Assembly (NCBI GenBank): GCA_028696815.1
Contig: JAQVGG010000005.1
Location: forward strand, 1 to 64,000
Reading direction: 5' to 3'
Length of the DNA: 64,000 nt
DNA from: Candidatus Altimarinota bacterium
GTDB taxonomy: Bacteria; Patescibacteriota; Gracilibacteria; BD1-5; UBA6164
In this document: positions 40,112 through 51,110 of the stretch, in pieces
Layout: each line of letters starts with the position of its first letter
Numbering within the stretch: the first letter of the stretch is position 1
The notes under the pieces: generated by a model
What the model saw: only the letters and a program-made list of their open reading frames with translations
The model's database searches: none
Told to the model about the DNA's origin: nothing
Made by a program: the position numbers and the translations under genes

Positions 40112-40239
40112 ATATAAATAATTAAATATAATTTTCTAAAAGATTTTATCAAAAACAAATAAAATATCAAAAGAAAATTGGAATTTAAAAGTTTTAAAGT
40201 AAAATTAAAAAAAATTTATACTTTAAAAAATAAAATAAG

Positions 40240-41259
40240 ATGAACACAAAAAATATAATTTATTATATATCTATAATTATAGTTTTAGCTTTTAGTTTCT
40301 ATTTAGAGTGAATTCTATGAATAATTAATTTTGTGATTTTTGTTATACTTTACTCTATCATATTTTTTGCTATTTACTACGCCTGGAAAACTATTAAGAA
40401 AAAAGAAATCTTAAACTATAAAGACTATTTTATACTATTTGTAAAAAAGATTTCATTATCTCTTGTTATCATATGACTGATTTTAACCTGATTTACTTAC
40501 TATCAAAATGAAATAGAACCAGCAAAAATGCCTGAGTATACTATAACAAATTGAGATAAAACTGTTATTTTTCAAGCTATGAGTCATGTTTGAAGTGAAG
40601 AGTTTTATCAAACTATTAAAGAAAATCTAATAAAAGCAAAACAAAACTGATATGTATATTTTTTTGAATGAGTATGACCTGGGACAGAAGAAAATTCTCA
40701 GAAGTTTAATAAAGCAATAGGTATAGAGTTTAATAAAGATTTATACCCGAACTTCTCAAAACTATATGGTGTAAATTATCAAGACAATACTATCTATTAC
40801 TGACTTGTAAATGAACTAGATTTCAATGTAGATGTGTCTATAGATTATATCATGGAAGAGTATGAGAAACTTATAGCAACATCTACCCAAAAATTAAATA
40901 TTCCAGATGAAAATGCAATTCCAATTGATGTTAGTTCTGAGATAATAAAAACTCTTGCATCTTTAAATGATAGAGAGTTAAAAGTTCTAGTTTATATAAA
41001 TCAAGCAATACTAAACTTCATAATAAAAAGTAACGAAACAAAAAACTTGATTGCAAGCAATTTTACAAATCAAGCTTTATTTGACATCATACTTCACTGA
41101 AGAAACGAAGTGTTAGCAGATGCGATTATCAATTCTGAGTATAACAAGATATATGTAACTTATTGACTACTACATTTTGAATGAGTGTTAAAACTTTTGC
41201 AAGTTGATGATCCAGATTGGAAAATTGTGGATACAAATTATCTAATACCGATAAAGTAA
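40240..41259 (+). CDS. TraB/GumN-like membrane-anchored protein
   Basis: A 339-aa protein with an N-terminal membrane region (IIYYISIIIVLAFSFYLEG; IINFVIFVILYSIIFFAIYY; SLSLVIIGLILTGFTYY) and an extracellular or periplasmic domain. TVIFQAMSHVGSEEFYQTI then NGYVYFFEGV and YNKIYVTYGLLHFEGVLKLL near the end fit the TraB/GumN family pattern (H.g....y..i...l....v..E.v ... y..GllH..gl...L). Conserved H, E and H residues suggest an uncharacterised metal-dependent activity. Family call is by pattern only. Confidence 0.6.
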
Positions 41260-42537
41260 TTATTTAACTATTTCAGTAGACATTGTTCATTTATCATAGT
41301 AAAATAATTTTAAATCTTTACTCAAGTTTGTTATATTTTTCATTTCTAAATAAAACTCTACAAATTTTTCTAGGTTTTTATCTATACTCTTAATTGATGA
41401 AAATTCAAGAAAGTTATTTGATCAAAATAAGTTTAAGTTTACTAGTGAATTAGTAGACATTATATTATATTTTAAGTAAAAATAATTTTCGTGAAAGTAT
41501 AGCTCATATACTCTTTTTCTTGAAATCTTATTAACAAAATCAACTAATCTATACATAAAAGATGGTGTTAAAAGTTTTCTTGCTTCTATTTGATCATCAC
41601 TATATACATCAAATTCTTTTTCAAACTCTATATTTTCAACTTTTACTCTACCATCTCATTTAAAATAATCGTAAATAAAATAAATCACAAAAAACATTCC
41701 AAACAAAAATACTGTAGATATTTCTAGATTATTACTTACCAAATCAAAAAATTCAGGCAAAAATCAATCAGTATCTTCATCTCAAGAAATAGATACTAAA
41801 AAAGCAAAAATTATTGAGAACTGAATAACAATAACTTTTAATATTTTTTTTATATGATTATCTGTTAAATCTTCAATCAATTTGATTGGGGTATTTATTT
41901 TAAATCTAGGATTATTAAAAATTACTTTTAATATATAAAAATGATTATTTTTATCATATCTATGTCAGTTTTTTGTTTTTACTTTTTTAGAAGTTTGTGC
42001 CTCAACTCAATATATTTCTATTAAATCTTTATCTTGAGATTTTATTTTATACTCTATACTATCTTGTACCCAATCAATACGAGAGTAATTTTCTATTATA
42101 CTTTTACTTGCTAATATATCTAAATTTTCATTAAAAAGACCTCAATTTGAAGAATATTTAAGATCAGAATTAATTTTACTTACAAAGTTTGGAATAATAG
42201 AATCTTTGATTGATACAGGCTTTTTTCAATTATTATTTATTAAATACGAAATAAAAAAAGATATAAAAAATCATACAACTAGAATTATAATACTCCAAAG
42301 CATTATACTAAACAAAGTATTTACTCAACTTGATACAAGTATAAAAAATAATGCTATAAGTATAAATAATATAAAAATTTTATAAGTAATTTTTAACAAA
42401 GATTTCCAAAATTGCTCAGCTTGATTTAAAACCTTTATAATCTCATCTCTATTAAAAAAATCATTCAAAAAAGAAACATCTTCAATTGTAAGTAGAGGAT
42501 ATTTCTTTATCAAGTTTGTGAAATCAATATTTTTCAT
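41260..42537 (-). CDS. DUF3137 domain membrane protein
   Basis: A 425-aa protein with two membrane helices near residues 55-95 (IFILFILIALFFILVSS; MLWSIIILVVGFFISFFISY) and later IVIQFSIIFAFLVSIS and ISTVFLFGMFFVIYFIY. NGHRYDKNNHFYILKV... and a late conserved block (FDVYSDDQIEARKLLTPSFMYRLVDF) match DUF3137. The gene lies directly after lemA with a 10-base gap, a pairing often seen for DUF3137. Function unknown. Confidence 0.75.
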
Positions 42538-42547
42538 CTCTTAAAAA

Positions 42548-43135
42548 CTATTTAGAAAAAAGTTCTTTAGCATCAAGTGATTTTCTTGCTTCTTGCGATG
42601 CTTCAAACATCTCATATTGTTTAATAGTCATAAATGAAGCAATGATATTTGATGGGAACATTTGTTTGATATCATTTAAAGCTTTTACAGAAGCATTGTA
42701 CGCTCTTCTTGCAGCTTGCATCCTATCTTCTATTTCTGTCCATTGATTTTGTAGTTCTATAAAATTTTGATTTGCTTTTAAATCTGGATAATTTTCTGAT
42801 AATGCAAAAATAGATTTTAAAGTACCAGATAACATATTTTCTTGTTCTAATTTTTCTTTTGACATATCTTGACCACTCATAGCTTGTGATCTAAGTTTAG
42901 TTACTTCTTCTAAGATAGATTTTTCATGACTTGCATATTGTTTTACAACTTCTACTAAGTTTGGTATTAAATCATATCTATTTTGAAATACTGTATCTAT
43001 AGCTGATACATTTTCTTCAACAGAGTTTCTAGTTCTTATTATATTGTTATAAATAGTTATTATCATAGTAGCGAGAACAACTAGTACAATTCAAACAATA
43101 ATAATTCACATAGCAGAACCAAATAATGCTCCCAT
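42548..43135 (-). CDS. LemA family protein
   Basis: A 195-aa protein: N-terminal helix (IIIVGIVLVVLATMIITIY) followed by a four-helix bundle. YNNIIRTRNSVEENVSAID, FQNRYDLIPNLVEVVKQYAS, ANQNFIELQNQWTEIEDRM, RRAYNASVKALNDI and FPSNIIA are all LemA signatures. The start at 43133-43135 needs a TGA = Gly read-through in the helix; an internal ATG at 43064-43066 would remove the anchor. Confidence 0.94.
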
Positions 43136-43211
43136 AATTAAAAAAATTAAAAAATAATATTATTTATTATAATAAAATGCATATTAATGCAAATATTTTG
43201 TGCAATTACTT

Positions 43212-44192
43212 TTATTCCCTATAAAACACACTTCCTACATACAGATACCCTCAAACAAGATACAGTATGATGATAAAGCTAAAACCTAGAGTCAAAGCTA
43301 CGTCAAAAACCAGATGAAATGCTATAGCCAAGAAAAGCCCATATAAAAATATCTTTAAGTATGGAAAACTTAAGTCTTTTTCTCTATAAAGTAAAAGTGC
43401 TTTAGAAAAATAATAAGCAACCACACTACTACAAAATACATGTACCATAACTGAAAAGATTGATCTAAAAAAGTAAGTACTTACAAGCTCTCTTCCAAGT
43501 CAAAGCTGACTATAAATATTATAAAAATACAGTATATTTTCTATAAGTGAAAAACCAAGTGCTACAAATATGGCATATAAAACTCAAGTTTTGATAGAGT
43601 CTATATGTAAGACACTTGATTGTAAAAAATTGAAGTGTTTTGATGATTCTTCTATAAATGCAACTATCAGATAATAAAATATAATTAATCTCAAACTATC
43701 AAAAACTATAGAACCAAAAGCTATGCTTGAGTTAATACTCATATTTAAAAACTCAAAAGAGTTTCAAAAAAAACTAAGCAGATATGTAAAACTTGAAACT
43801 AAAAAAACTAAAACTAGAAATACTATCAAGTTTTTAAGGTATACTTTCATTATATTATTAAACTTATGAACAAACACTCATAATACAAATGAAAACAAAA
43901 CTAAGATCAGTAAAAATAATTCCAGTGAAAAAGCAAACTCCAAGCTAGAAAAAAAGTCTCTTACTCTATAAGCAAAAGCAAAAGTATTTAGGTATTCAAA
44001 ATTGATTAAGCTTACTATCTTGTCCATATACAAAATAGGTAAAACTGAAAGTCATCCACCTATAACTCACACTAAAAATCTCTTTTTATTTAAAGAGCTA
44101 TCATCTATATACGAAAAAATATAAGCCCAAATAACTATTGGTATGAGGCTTATCAAGGCTATCAAAGATATGTTTAATAGTGAAGTTAGCAT
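43212..44192 (-). CDS. PrsW-like intramembrane protease
   Basis: A 326-aa polytopic membrane protein of about eight helices. The PrsW motifs are in order: FIEESSKHF (EExxK), FVALGFSLIENILYFY (ExxE-like, here E-N), FRSIFSVMVHVFCSS (H), and AIAFHLVFDVAL (H..D). Family members cleave anti-sigma factors or process signal peptides within the membrane. The substrate is unknown. Confidence 0.85.
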
Positions 44193-44216
44193 TTCTTTTT
44201 TAGATAGTTAAACAGA

Positions 44217-44319
44217 TTGTCATCCTGAACTGGTTTCAGGATCATAAAAAACAATTTATCTTTATATATAAATTTTAGCACAAATAAAAAAATAAGACAA
44301 GTTTTGTCTTATTTTTTTG
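44217..44319. repeat. Family C repeat and bidirectional terminator
   Basis: TTGTCATCCTGAACTGGTTTCAGGATCA at 44217-44245, then the terminator AAAAAAATAAGACAA/TTGTCTTATTTTTTT at 44285-44319. Confidence 0.82.
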
Positions 44320-44328
44320 ATTTAGAGA

Positions 44329-44760
44329 TTATTTTTGAGTTCCAGGTAGTAGAGTTTCTCCTTCTCAAGCAACTTTAGTTGCTACTAGGTCTATAATCAG
44401 ACCATATATCATTCAAGATACAATTGATCACCAAAATATTATATTAGCTTGTTCTCCTCCTGTTGAGTAAGCACCAAATGCTAAACTTAAACTCACAAGA
44501 AATCAAGCACAAGCTCATCTACACACAGGATACATTCTGATATTTAGAAGTGGATGAACAACTATAAATCAAGCAAGAGCAACAACAAAACCTATAACAA
44601 ATCTATTGAAAAATATACTCCACATAACAGCACTTCCCCAGAAGTTTGGGTCCAGAGTATTTGTAGAAGCAAAATATGCACAAAGAAGACCAAACAGAGC
44701 TCAAAGAGTAAGAGATATAAACATTCTCTTTACCATAGGTTTACACATTTTTTTAGCCAT
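44329..44760 (-). CDS. Small polytopic membrane protein (143 aa)
   Basis: About four hydrophobic segments (MFISLTLGALFGLLCAYFAS; FVIGFVVALAGFIVV; GACAGFLVSLSLAFGAYS; IIFWGSIVSGMIYGLIIDLV). Two Cys lie near the loop (MYPVCRGACAG). No family recognised; TGA encodes several of the helix Gly. Single gene bounded by a terminator. Confidence 0.7.
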
Positions 44761-44833
44761 ATGAAAAAAGTTACAAAATAAAACATTTTTGAGTATATAG
44801 GATTTGTGCAAAAATGCAAGGGGATATAAATAA

Positions 44834-45259
44834 CTATAAATATTTTTTAAATAATTCTAATACTTCTTGAAATGCTTCTCTTTTTCATCCAAAAAATTCA
44901 TTTTCTCAATATTCGAGAATTTTAGCACTTTCAGTTAAGTCTGATTTACATAATTTATCATAATTATTATATAAAGTTTCTATTTCATCTTTTAGTGATT
45001 TTCATAATATCAAGTCTATAAAACCTTTTGCTAATAACTCTGTTGTTCACTCATATAAATTCTGAAGATTTTCCCAAAGTTCAAAGGTCTTATAAATCTC
45101 ATCTTTTTCTATTGTTTCCCACTCATTTGGTTCTATTTCTACAAAATCATCATCTTCTGGACTATACTCCTTACATACAACCATAAATGGAAAATAAAAT
45201 TTTGGGTTATCATTTAGATACTTCAAAATTATTAATGCTAGTTCTCTAGAAATTTTCAT
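44834..45259 (-). CDS. Hypothetical acidic protein (141 aa)
   Basis: Unrecognised. MKISRELALIILKYLNDNPKFYFPFMVVCKEY, then an E/D-rich loop (SPEDDDFVEIEPNEWETI) and two helices. Only a few TGA codons are used. No membrane segment. It lies just downstream of the D12 methylase, separated by a terminator, so it may be independent of the restriction cluster. Confidence 0.6.
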
Positions 45260-45260
45260 A

Positions 45261-45306
45261 AAAAAATAGTTAGAATATAAACGATCATGATCTAACTATT
45301 TTTTTG
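45261..45306. terminator. Hairpin terminator
   Basis: AAAAAATAGTTAGA / TCTAACTATTTTTT with a 15-base loop, downstream of the D12 methylase on the minus strand. Confidence 0.75.
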
Positions 45307-45320
45307 GGAAATGCAAGTTA

Positions 45321-46391
45321 TTATTTTGTAATTTTTACATAGTGTAGATATTCTGTAACAGTATCTTTTTTATGATTTCTGTTTTCTGTTTTATCAGCTT
45401 TAAATCTTCTATATTTTTTTGTAAATACTCCATACTCTCATCTTTCAGACATAACTTCTTTTATATCTTCTAAACTCATAAGTCACTCACAATTGTAACT
45501 TAAAAATACATATTTTGCATCTATATTTTGAACCAATTCTCTAAATGATTTTTTTACTTCTGCTTTTCTACAATATAAAGATTTTTGTTTACTGTAATCT
45601 CTCATTCACGTTTTACCAGTTACTTTTGGGTTATCATATTTGGCAATTGTTTCAAGTAAATGATAGTTTGCACTATACTGTCTTTCATTATATGGGGGGT
45701 CAAGGTAGACAACATCGTGAGAAGTATCTTTAATTAATTCATTTATGTCAGAATTATAAACTGTATGTTCATTGTCATTAAGAAAAAAATCAGCAGGTTT
45801 TAAAGTCATAAGATTTTGAGCAGATTTTTTTAGTGACTTTAAAAATGCTCAATAAACAGATGCTGTATTTGCAACTTTATCTATATTTTCTAGTAAACTT
45901 GCAAGTAAGAAATAATACTCATTATCATTTATCAGTTCTTTTTTTCTCCACTCTTCTATCTTACTTCTTATAGCATCACATTTCATTGCATTTTCATCAC
46001 TAAAGTACATTCTCTCAAACTCTTTTCATTTTGTTCATCCAATAGAATAGTTTTTATATATAAAACCTTTTTTTCATTTTAAATTATTTAAGTACTCAAT
46101 AACTATCTCTTTAGAATTATTAACATCTCAGACTAGTAACTCTGGTATTTCATTTAATAAATTTGAAAAATATAATTCTTTGTGGTTTTCTATATAATTT
46201 TTATTTAATACAAAACTATAATACTGCAAATCGTTAGCAATAACTCTATGTCACTTTTCTTTGAAGTATCTTCAAACAATTCAAGTTCATGCAAAAAGAT
46301 CAGAAAAAATAAAATTTCTTTTTCAAACTATTTTTATAATATTTGTATAAATAAAGTTAAGTAAAGATTTTTTAGATCATATATAATTCAT
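45321..46391 (-). CDS. D12-class N6-adenine DNA methyltransferase
   Basis: A 356-aa MTase. MNYIGSKKSLLNFIYTNI is the D12 opening (Y-x-G-S-K), DLFAGTGIVGRYF is motif I for AdoMet binding, and YLDPPYNERQYSANYHLLE near residue 240 is the catalytic DPPY motif IV. A dam-type architecture with insertion between motifs I and IV. No cognate endonuclease is recognisable beside it, so it may be an orphan or accessory to the adjacent restriction-modification genes. The start at 46389-46391 is the only ATG upstream of motif I. Confidence 0.9.
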
Positions 46392-46442
46392 AAAAAAGGA
46401 TTATAAAATAATCCTTAAATTTACATGATCTTTTTAATTTTT

Positions 46443-47978
46443 CTACAGACTATAAGTAGCAAAATTAAAATTTGTTTTCACAACTTCGTTATTTATTATT
46501 TTATCTAAAACACTATTTAAATGTGTTTTCATACTTTTTATTGATTTATCAAGTTCTACAATTCAAACTTTTTTATTCCATTTTTTATCTTCTTCAAGAA
46601 AATTATTTAATGTTAGATTTTTTATGTATCCAATTGGATTATAGTAGATTTTTGCAATTTCTTTTTGTTTTTTGTCATCAAAATTTGGGAATTTTAATAA
46701 ATCAAAATGATATTTTGTAAAACTATCAGCTCAAGATCAAGTAATTGAAACCAAAGTTAAAAATCAAATACTTCTTAAATAATTTAGAAAACATCAAATA
46801 AAAATCTTGTTTTCAATACTTGATTTTTTATTTTCAATATGAACATTGTCTATATTTGTAATAAGATTTTCTACATCTTCACAAAATACAATCGTTCTTC
46901 ATAAGTCTCATCTACAAGAAAATATAATGTCTCATTTCTTTATAGTTTTTAACTTTTTAGGATTTCATAAATAATCACATTTATTATAAGTCATAAATTC
47001 AGTGAAATATTTTGAAAGGATTAATTTATAAAATCATTCTTTTTGATCTTCACTATAAATACTTTTTCAAATATTACTAACTTGTAAATTTTGTCATCTA
47101 GTTATTTTATATCATAAGTCTTCTAATGTTGAGTTTCAATTTTTATAGTTTTCAATTAAAGAAAAAACTTTTTTGTATTTTTCATTATACATTCAAGTAT
47201 CTAATCTTCATATTTTTTTCAATTCTTCAAAAGTAATTGAATTTAATTTTATTGAAGCAATATCTTGATTTTTAGATAATTCATTTTCAATTAAAGTTAA
47301 AATTTCTTTATTTTTACTTCTAATTTCTTTTTCTTTATCTATAATTGCTTGAGTTAATAATTCTACATATTTAATAACATCATCTTTATTTTCTTGGTTT
47401 GGAAAAGGAATTTGTATATTTAATAAAGTATCAATACTAAAACTATCTAATCAAGCTATAGATCATAAAGGTCATAAATTTGCTTGTTCTTTACAAAAGC
47501 TATTTTTTAAAAAAGAAAAAACATAATATTTATTTTCTTTTATAGGTAATTTTAGTATATGAGAACTAAATATAGAATTTTTGATTTCTTGAGAAATAAC
47601 AACTTCTCAAACATTTCATCAAGTAACAAAAAGTAAATCTTCATCATTAACAGTATTTTTATTATTAAGTCATTTGTTTTTTTCAAAATTCTTTGGTTTT
47701 ATATATTCAAAACTCCCTTCAATATTTAAATCTAATTGAAAATTATTATTTTGAATAGCCTTTGTTCTTATGAATCTATAATTTGTATTTAATTTTGTGT
47801 AAGAGTCTGATCAAACTTCTTTTCAGCTACTAATTTTTCATACAATTAAATCTTTAATTATTTTTACATTATTATTTTCACAAAAGATTTTTTTATACTG
47901 TAAAGCAGATAAAGAACTTTTCTTTATCATATCTTTAAAAGAAATTTTATTTGGGACTTTTAAATAAGTTTTATTCAT
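46443..47978 (-). CDS. Restriction-modification specificity (S) subunit
   Basis: A 511-aa protein with two target-recognition domains separated and followed by helical spacers. The first half has KFFVTGGNVGEVVIS-type and LGPLGSIAGLDSFSI...NIQIPFPN; the second has RGQNLQVSNIG...FYKLILSKYF, FSCRGDLGRTIVF and SITGSGADSFTKYHFDLLKF. Alternation of TRD and coiled coil is as in HsdS. It starts 2 bases after the RM subunit stops. Two TRDs imply a bipartite recognition site. Confidence 0.85.
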
Positions 47979-47980
47979 AT

Positions 47981-50149
47981 TTATTTACTTTTAATAAATA
48001 AATCTTGTAGTGTTTTTTCTTGTCCAAAACACCAATCTTTAAATTCTTTTGCTATATCTGTAAAATCTTCATCTAATAATGGATTTCATTCTTCATCTTG
48101 TTCTATTTCAAAAGTTTTATCATTTATTTTATAAAGCTTATTAAAGAACTTTACTCTTTTTTCTGTTTTAACTTCATATCAAACTTTTTCAATATCTTTC
48201 ACAAAAATATCATAATTAGATTCTTGTAATTTTAATAATTCATCTTCATTTGGTTTATATGCAATTATCATTGTTGTATTTACTCAAGTATCAGCAAAAA
48301 CATTAGCTGGAAGATCAAATAATGCTACAATTCTCATTTTAGACATTAGCCATTCTCTTGCTTTATTCCATCTATCAATTGAAGCAATAGAATTTGAAAC
48401 TATTATTCCAAGTCTTCAATTTTCTTTTAATATACGATAAGCATTTTCAAGAAAAAGAACTCATAAATCAATAGAATTTCAATTTCTTGCAATATTCCAT
48501 AATTCATACATTTCAGCAATTTCTTTTTCTGTTTGAGTTTTTGGTTCAAATCTCCTATCATCTCAAAATGGAGGATTTGTCAAAACTACATCAAATTTTT
48601 TTAATTTAGGTCAACCTATCCATTTATCCCAATCCCCATTTTTATGAATTCTTGGATCTAGTTCAAATAAATCATTTCTATCATCAAATTTCCATATTAT
48701 AGATCATTTATCTGGTTTATATTTTAAAATTGAATTTCAATCTCAATTTAAAAGCATATTTAATTGAGCCAACATTATCATTTGTTCATCATTATCAATT
48801 CAATAATAATTCTCTCATTTTAAATCACTTTTTGAGTTTACATAAGAAACTGATAAAAAATCTGCTATTCATACTGTAGGATCAATCATTTTTTCTGTAC
48901 TTCTTGGATTTACTATTTTAACTAAAAAATCTATAAGAGGAATTGGAGTTATAAATTGTCATTTATCAGCTTTTGAAAATTCATTTGCAAATTTATAAAA
49001 AACTATTTGATAAAGATCTGTTTTATGAGATTTAACAAAACTATAATCTTGTAATTGCTCTACTATTTCACTAATAACTTGAATATGAGACTGATCTGTC
49101 CAAGTTACTGTTGCAGTATCATCCCTTTTTAAAATAAAATGATATTCACTAGAAGCTTCATTATATAATTTTCTTAATCTATCTATAAAACCTTGTATAT
49201 CCTCATCTCAAAGATCAATATTTCATCTTTCTTGTTTTGTAATATAAAAAAGTAGATTTAATTTTTCTGTTTCTGGATCATTTTTATAAAAATCAAGGTT
49301 TTTTGTAGATTTTTGACTTCTTTTTTCATCAAAAATCTTTAAAGCTAAAATTTGTATTAAAATCTCATATCATCTTTGATTTTTCATTCAAACTTTATCC
49401 ATTACTTTCAAAATATATGAAATTCAATCTGTTAATTGTTTACTATAAACTCAAGTAACAATTTCAAGATCATCTATAGTCCTTTTTGATCTATCAATAG
49501 TTATTTTTGTTATTTGTTTTTCTAATTGTTCAAAAGAAGGGATCTTATAATAAGCATCTGTCAAATGTAAAGATAAATCTTTTGTTGTGCATTTTTCTCA
49601 TTTTAAATTAAATCACTCATCGAGCCTTAAAAATAATTCATTCTTTTTTTGAAATAAATATAATCTTTCAGTATCATATAAAACTCATAAACAAAAATTA
49701 TTTTCTGACTCTTTCATTGCAGGTTTTAACTGTTGATTATAAACAGTTTCAGTATCTTTTGAGTTTTCTTTTTTAAATTCAATTACTGCAAATAAGTGTT
49801 TCCTTAACCAATCTAAAGACTCTTGATCTTTTTTTTCATGAAAACTTTTATAATAATCAAACCATTTTACATTATCAAAAATAGCTCAATCAAACTTGAT
49901 AGGAGCTGAATTTTTATTTCATTTCGGAAAATAAACCTCACATCAAATATAGTCTTTTTGATATAATCAAGAATTTATTAAAGAATAAAAAAACTGCCAT
50001 TTATAATATTCTTCATTTGTTTCATTATTTTTTCATTTAATCTTATAAGAATTTCAAACAGTTAAATTTACAGGAATATTTGCAATAAATTCTTGTTTAG
50101 AAGAATATAAATTGTCAAATTCTTGTTTAGCTTGTAGAAAAGTTTTCAT
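47981..50149 (-). CDS. Fused nuclease-N6-adenine methyltransferase (BcgI-like/type IIB or type I-related RM subunit)
   Basis: A 722-aa protein. The N-terminal domain has a PD-(D/E)xK-like nuclease pattern: KFDGAIFD (D87) then AVIEFKKE (E124, K126), preceded by a helix with YKWQFFYSLINSG. The methylase domain has motif I-like DPTVGIADFLSVSYV near residue 420 and catalytic VLTNPPFGDDRRF near 525. A C-terminal helical region follows. Nuclease plus methylase in one chain with a separate S subunit matches BcgI-type systems, although the order and size also resemble HsdM with an added domain. No HsdR helicase gene is present in the window. Confidence 0.82.
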
Positions 50150-50175
50150 AAGAATCTTAATAAAAAATAAAAATT

Positions 50176-50212
50176 AATTATTGTGAATATAATTATTGTG
50201 AATATAATTATT
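50176..50212. repeat. Tandem direct repeats upstream of the restriction-modification operon
   Basis: AATTATTGTGAATAT occurs twice in tandem (50176-50190, 50191-50205), followed by a partial third (AATTATT). They lie 27 bases upstream of the RM start and could be an operator for autoregulation. Confidence 0.6.
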
Positions 50213-50262
50213 TTATAAAAAATAGCAAATAAAAAAACGCTTGACTTTTCTGCTACTATTTA

Positions 50263-50469
50263 TTAAATCCATTTTTGCTTCGTTCCTCGCAAAAATGTAA
50301 TATTTGTGTATCTCTTTATGAAATGCTCAGGTATCTGAGGTATAAAATTACCGTGATAAAAATTATCATGTTTTCATCACTTCTTTCTTTCAGGAATTAC
50401 CCATAAACTATTTACATCAATATCTATAGTTTTCCAATTTTTTAAATCTAAATCATTAAACTTTGGCAT
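50263..50469 (-). pseudogene. Truncated DNA methylase remnant (68 aa)
   Basis: MPKFNDLDLKNWKTIDIDVNSLW... then VIPERKKGGKHDNFYHGNFIPQIPEHFIKRYT. The second part matches the start of N4/N6 DNA modification methylases (..WL.PER..SGKH...YHGNF.PQIP...I.RYT), which normally continue into motif I (VLDPF.GSGT). Here the frame ends after GTKQKWI with TAA. The 3' part lies in a palindrome (CATTTTTGC...GCAAAAATG). Probably a remnant broken by a repeat, unless the fragment is expressed. Confidence 0.65.
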
Positions 50470-50480
50470 ATATACAATAA

Positions 50481-50678
50481 TTACACACTAAAATTTATTA
50501 ACATTTTCTTAACTGTTTTTATAGCTAAATCCTTATTAAACCCAAAATTAACAATTATATTTATTATACTACTTTCAAGCTTTAAAAAATCTTTCTTATT
50601 TTTTACTTTTCAGAATCAAGCTAGATATCAATCAATACTTGCTTTTATTATTTGATTTATAAATTTATCTTTTTCCAT
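50481..50678 (-). CDS. Small hypothetical protein (65 aa)
   Basis: MEKDKFINQIIKASIDGYLAGFGKVKNKKDFLKLESSIINIIVNFGFNKDLAIKTVKKMLINFSV. Two or three Gly are TGA. Helical and basic, no family recognised. It lies between the methylase remnant and the antitoxin-like gene. Confidence 0.5.
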
Positions 50679-50813
50679 ATTTTTATAAATAAAAATAAAT
50701 CTTATATATACAAACTATATACTTTTTATAAAATAATACAAATTTTTTGAAAATTTAATCCAACTACGCTAGTATACTCAGCTAATATTAAATTAACATT
50801 AAATTTACAACAC

Positions 50814-50846
50814 AAAAAATAAGTTAGAAATTCTAACTTATTTTTA
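50814..50846. terminator. Hairpin terminator
   Basis: AAAAATAAGTTAGAA / TTCTAACTTATTTTT, downstream of the 56-aa gene on the minus strand. Confidence 0.85.
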
Positions 50847-50868
50847 TAATCATTTATAGATATCTCCA

Positions 50869-51039
50869 TTATTTTATACTTTCTAAAAAACTCAAAACAT
50901 CTTCTGCTTTTTCTCATACTTTAATAGAAACCCATTTTTCATTATCTAGCTCTTTATATAATACATCACTAGAAACTACTTTATATTTTGATAGTTTTTT
51001 AGCTATTTTATCTGAAACTTCCACATTTATTGTTGCCAT
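50869..51039 (-). CDS. Small hypothetical protein (56 aa), antitoxin-like size
   Basis: MATINVEVSDKIAKKLSKYKVVSSDVLYKELDNEKWVSIKVGEKAEDVLSFLESIK. A beta strand, then helices; the opening TINVEVSDKIAKKLSKY resembles RHH/antitoxin N-termini. There is no toxin partner next to it. One TGA = Gly. Confidence 0.5.
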
Positions 51040-51110
51040 AATTTAAAAATTATTCTTTAAGATGTTACTATTATATCCACCAGTAAATTCTTTGCAAGAT
51101 ATTTTCTTCT

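Noticed and set aside
50726-50917. A 63-aa minus-strand frame next to the 56-aa gene as a toxin partner
   Set aside because: It runs through the hairpin terminator at 50814-50846 and overlaps the 56-aa gene out of frame.
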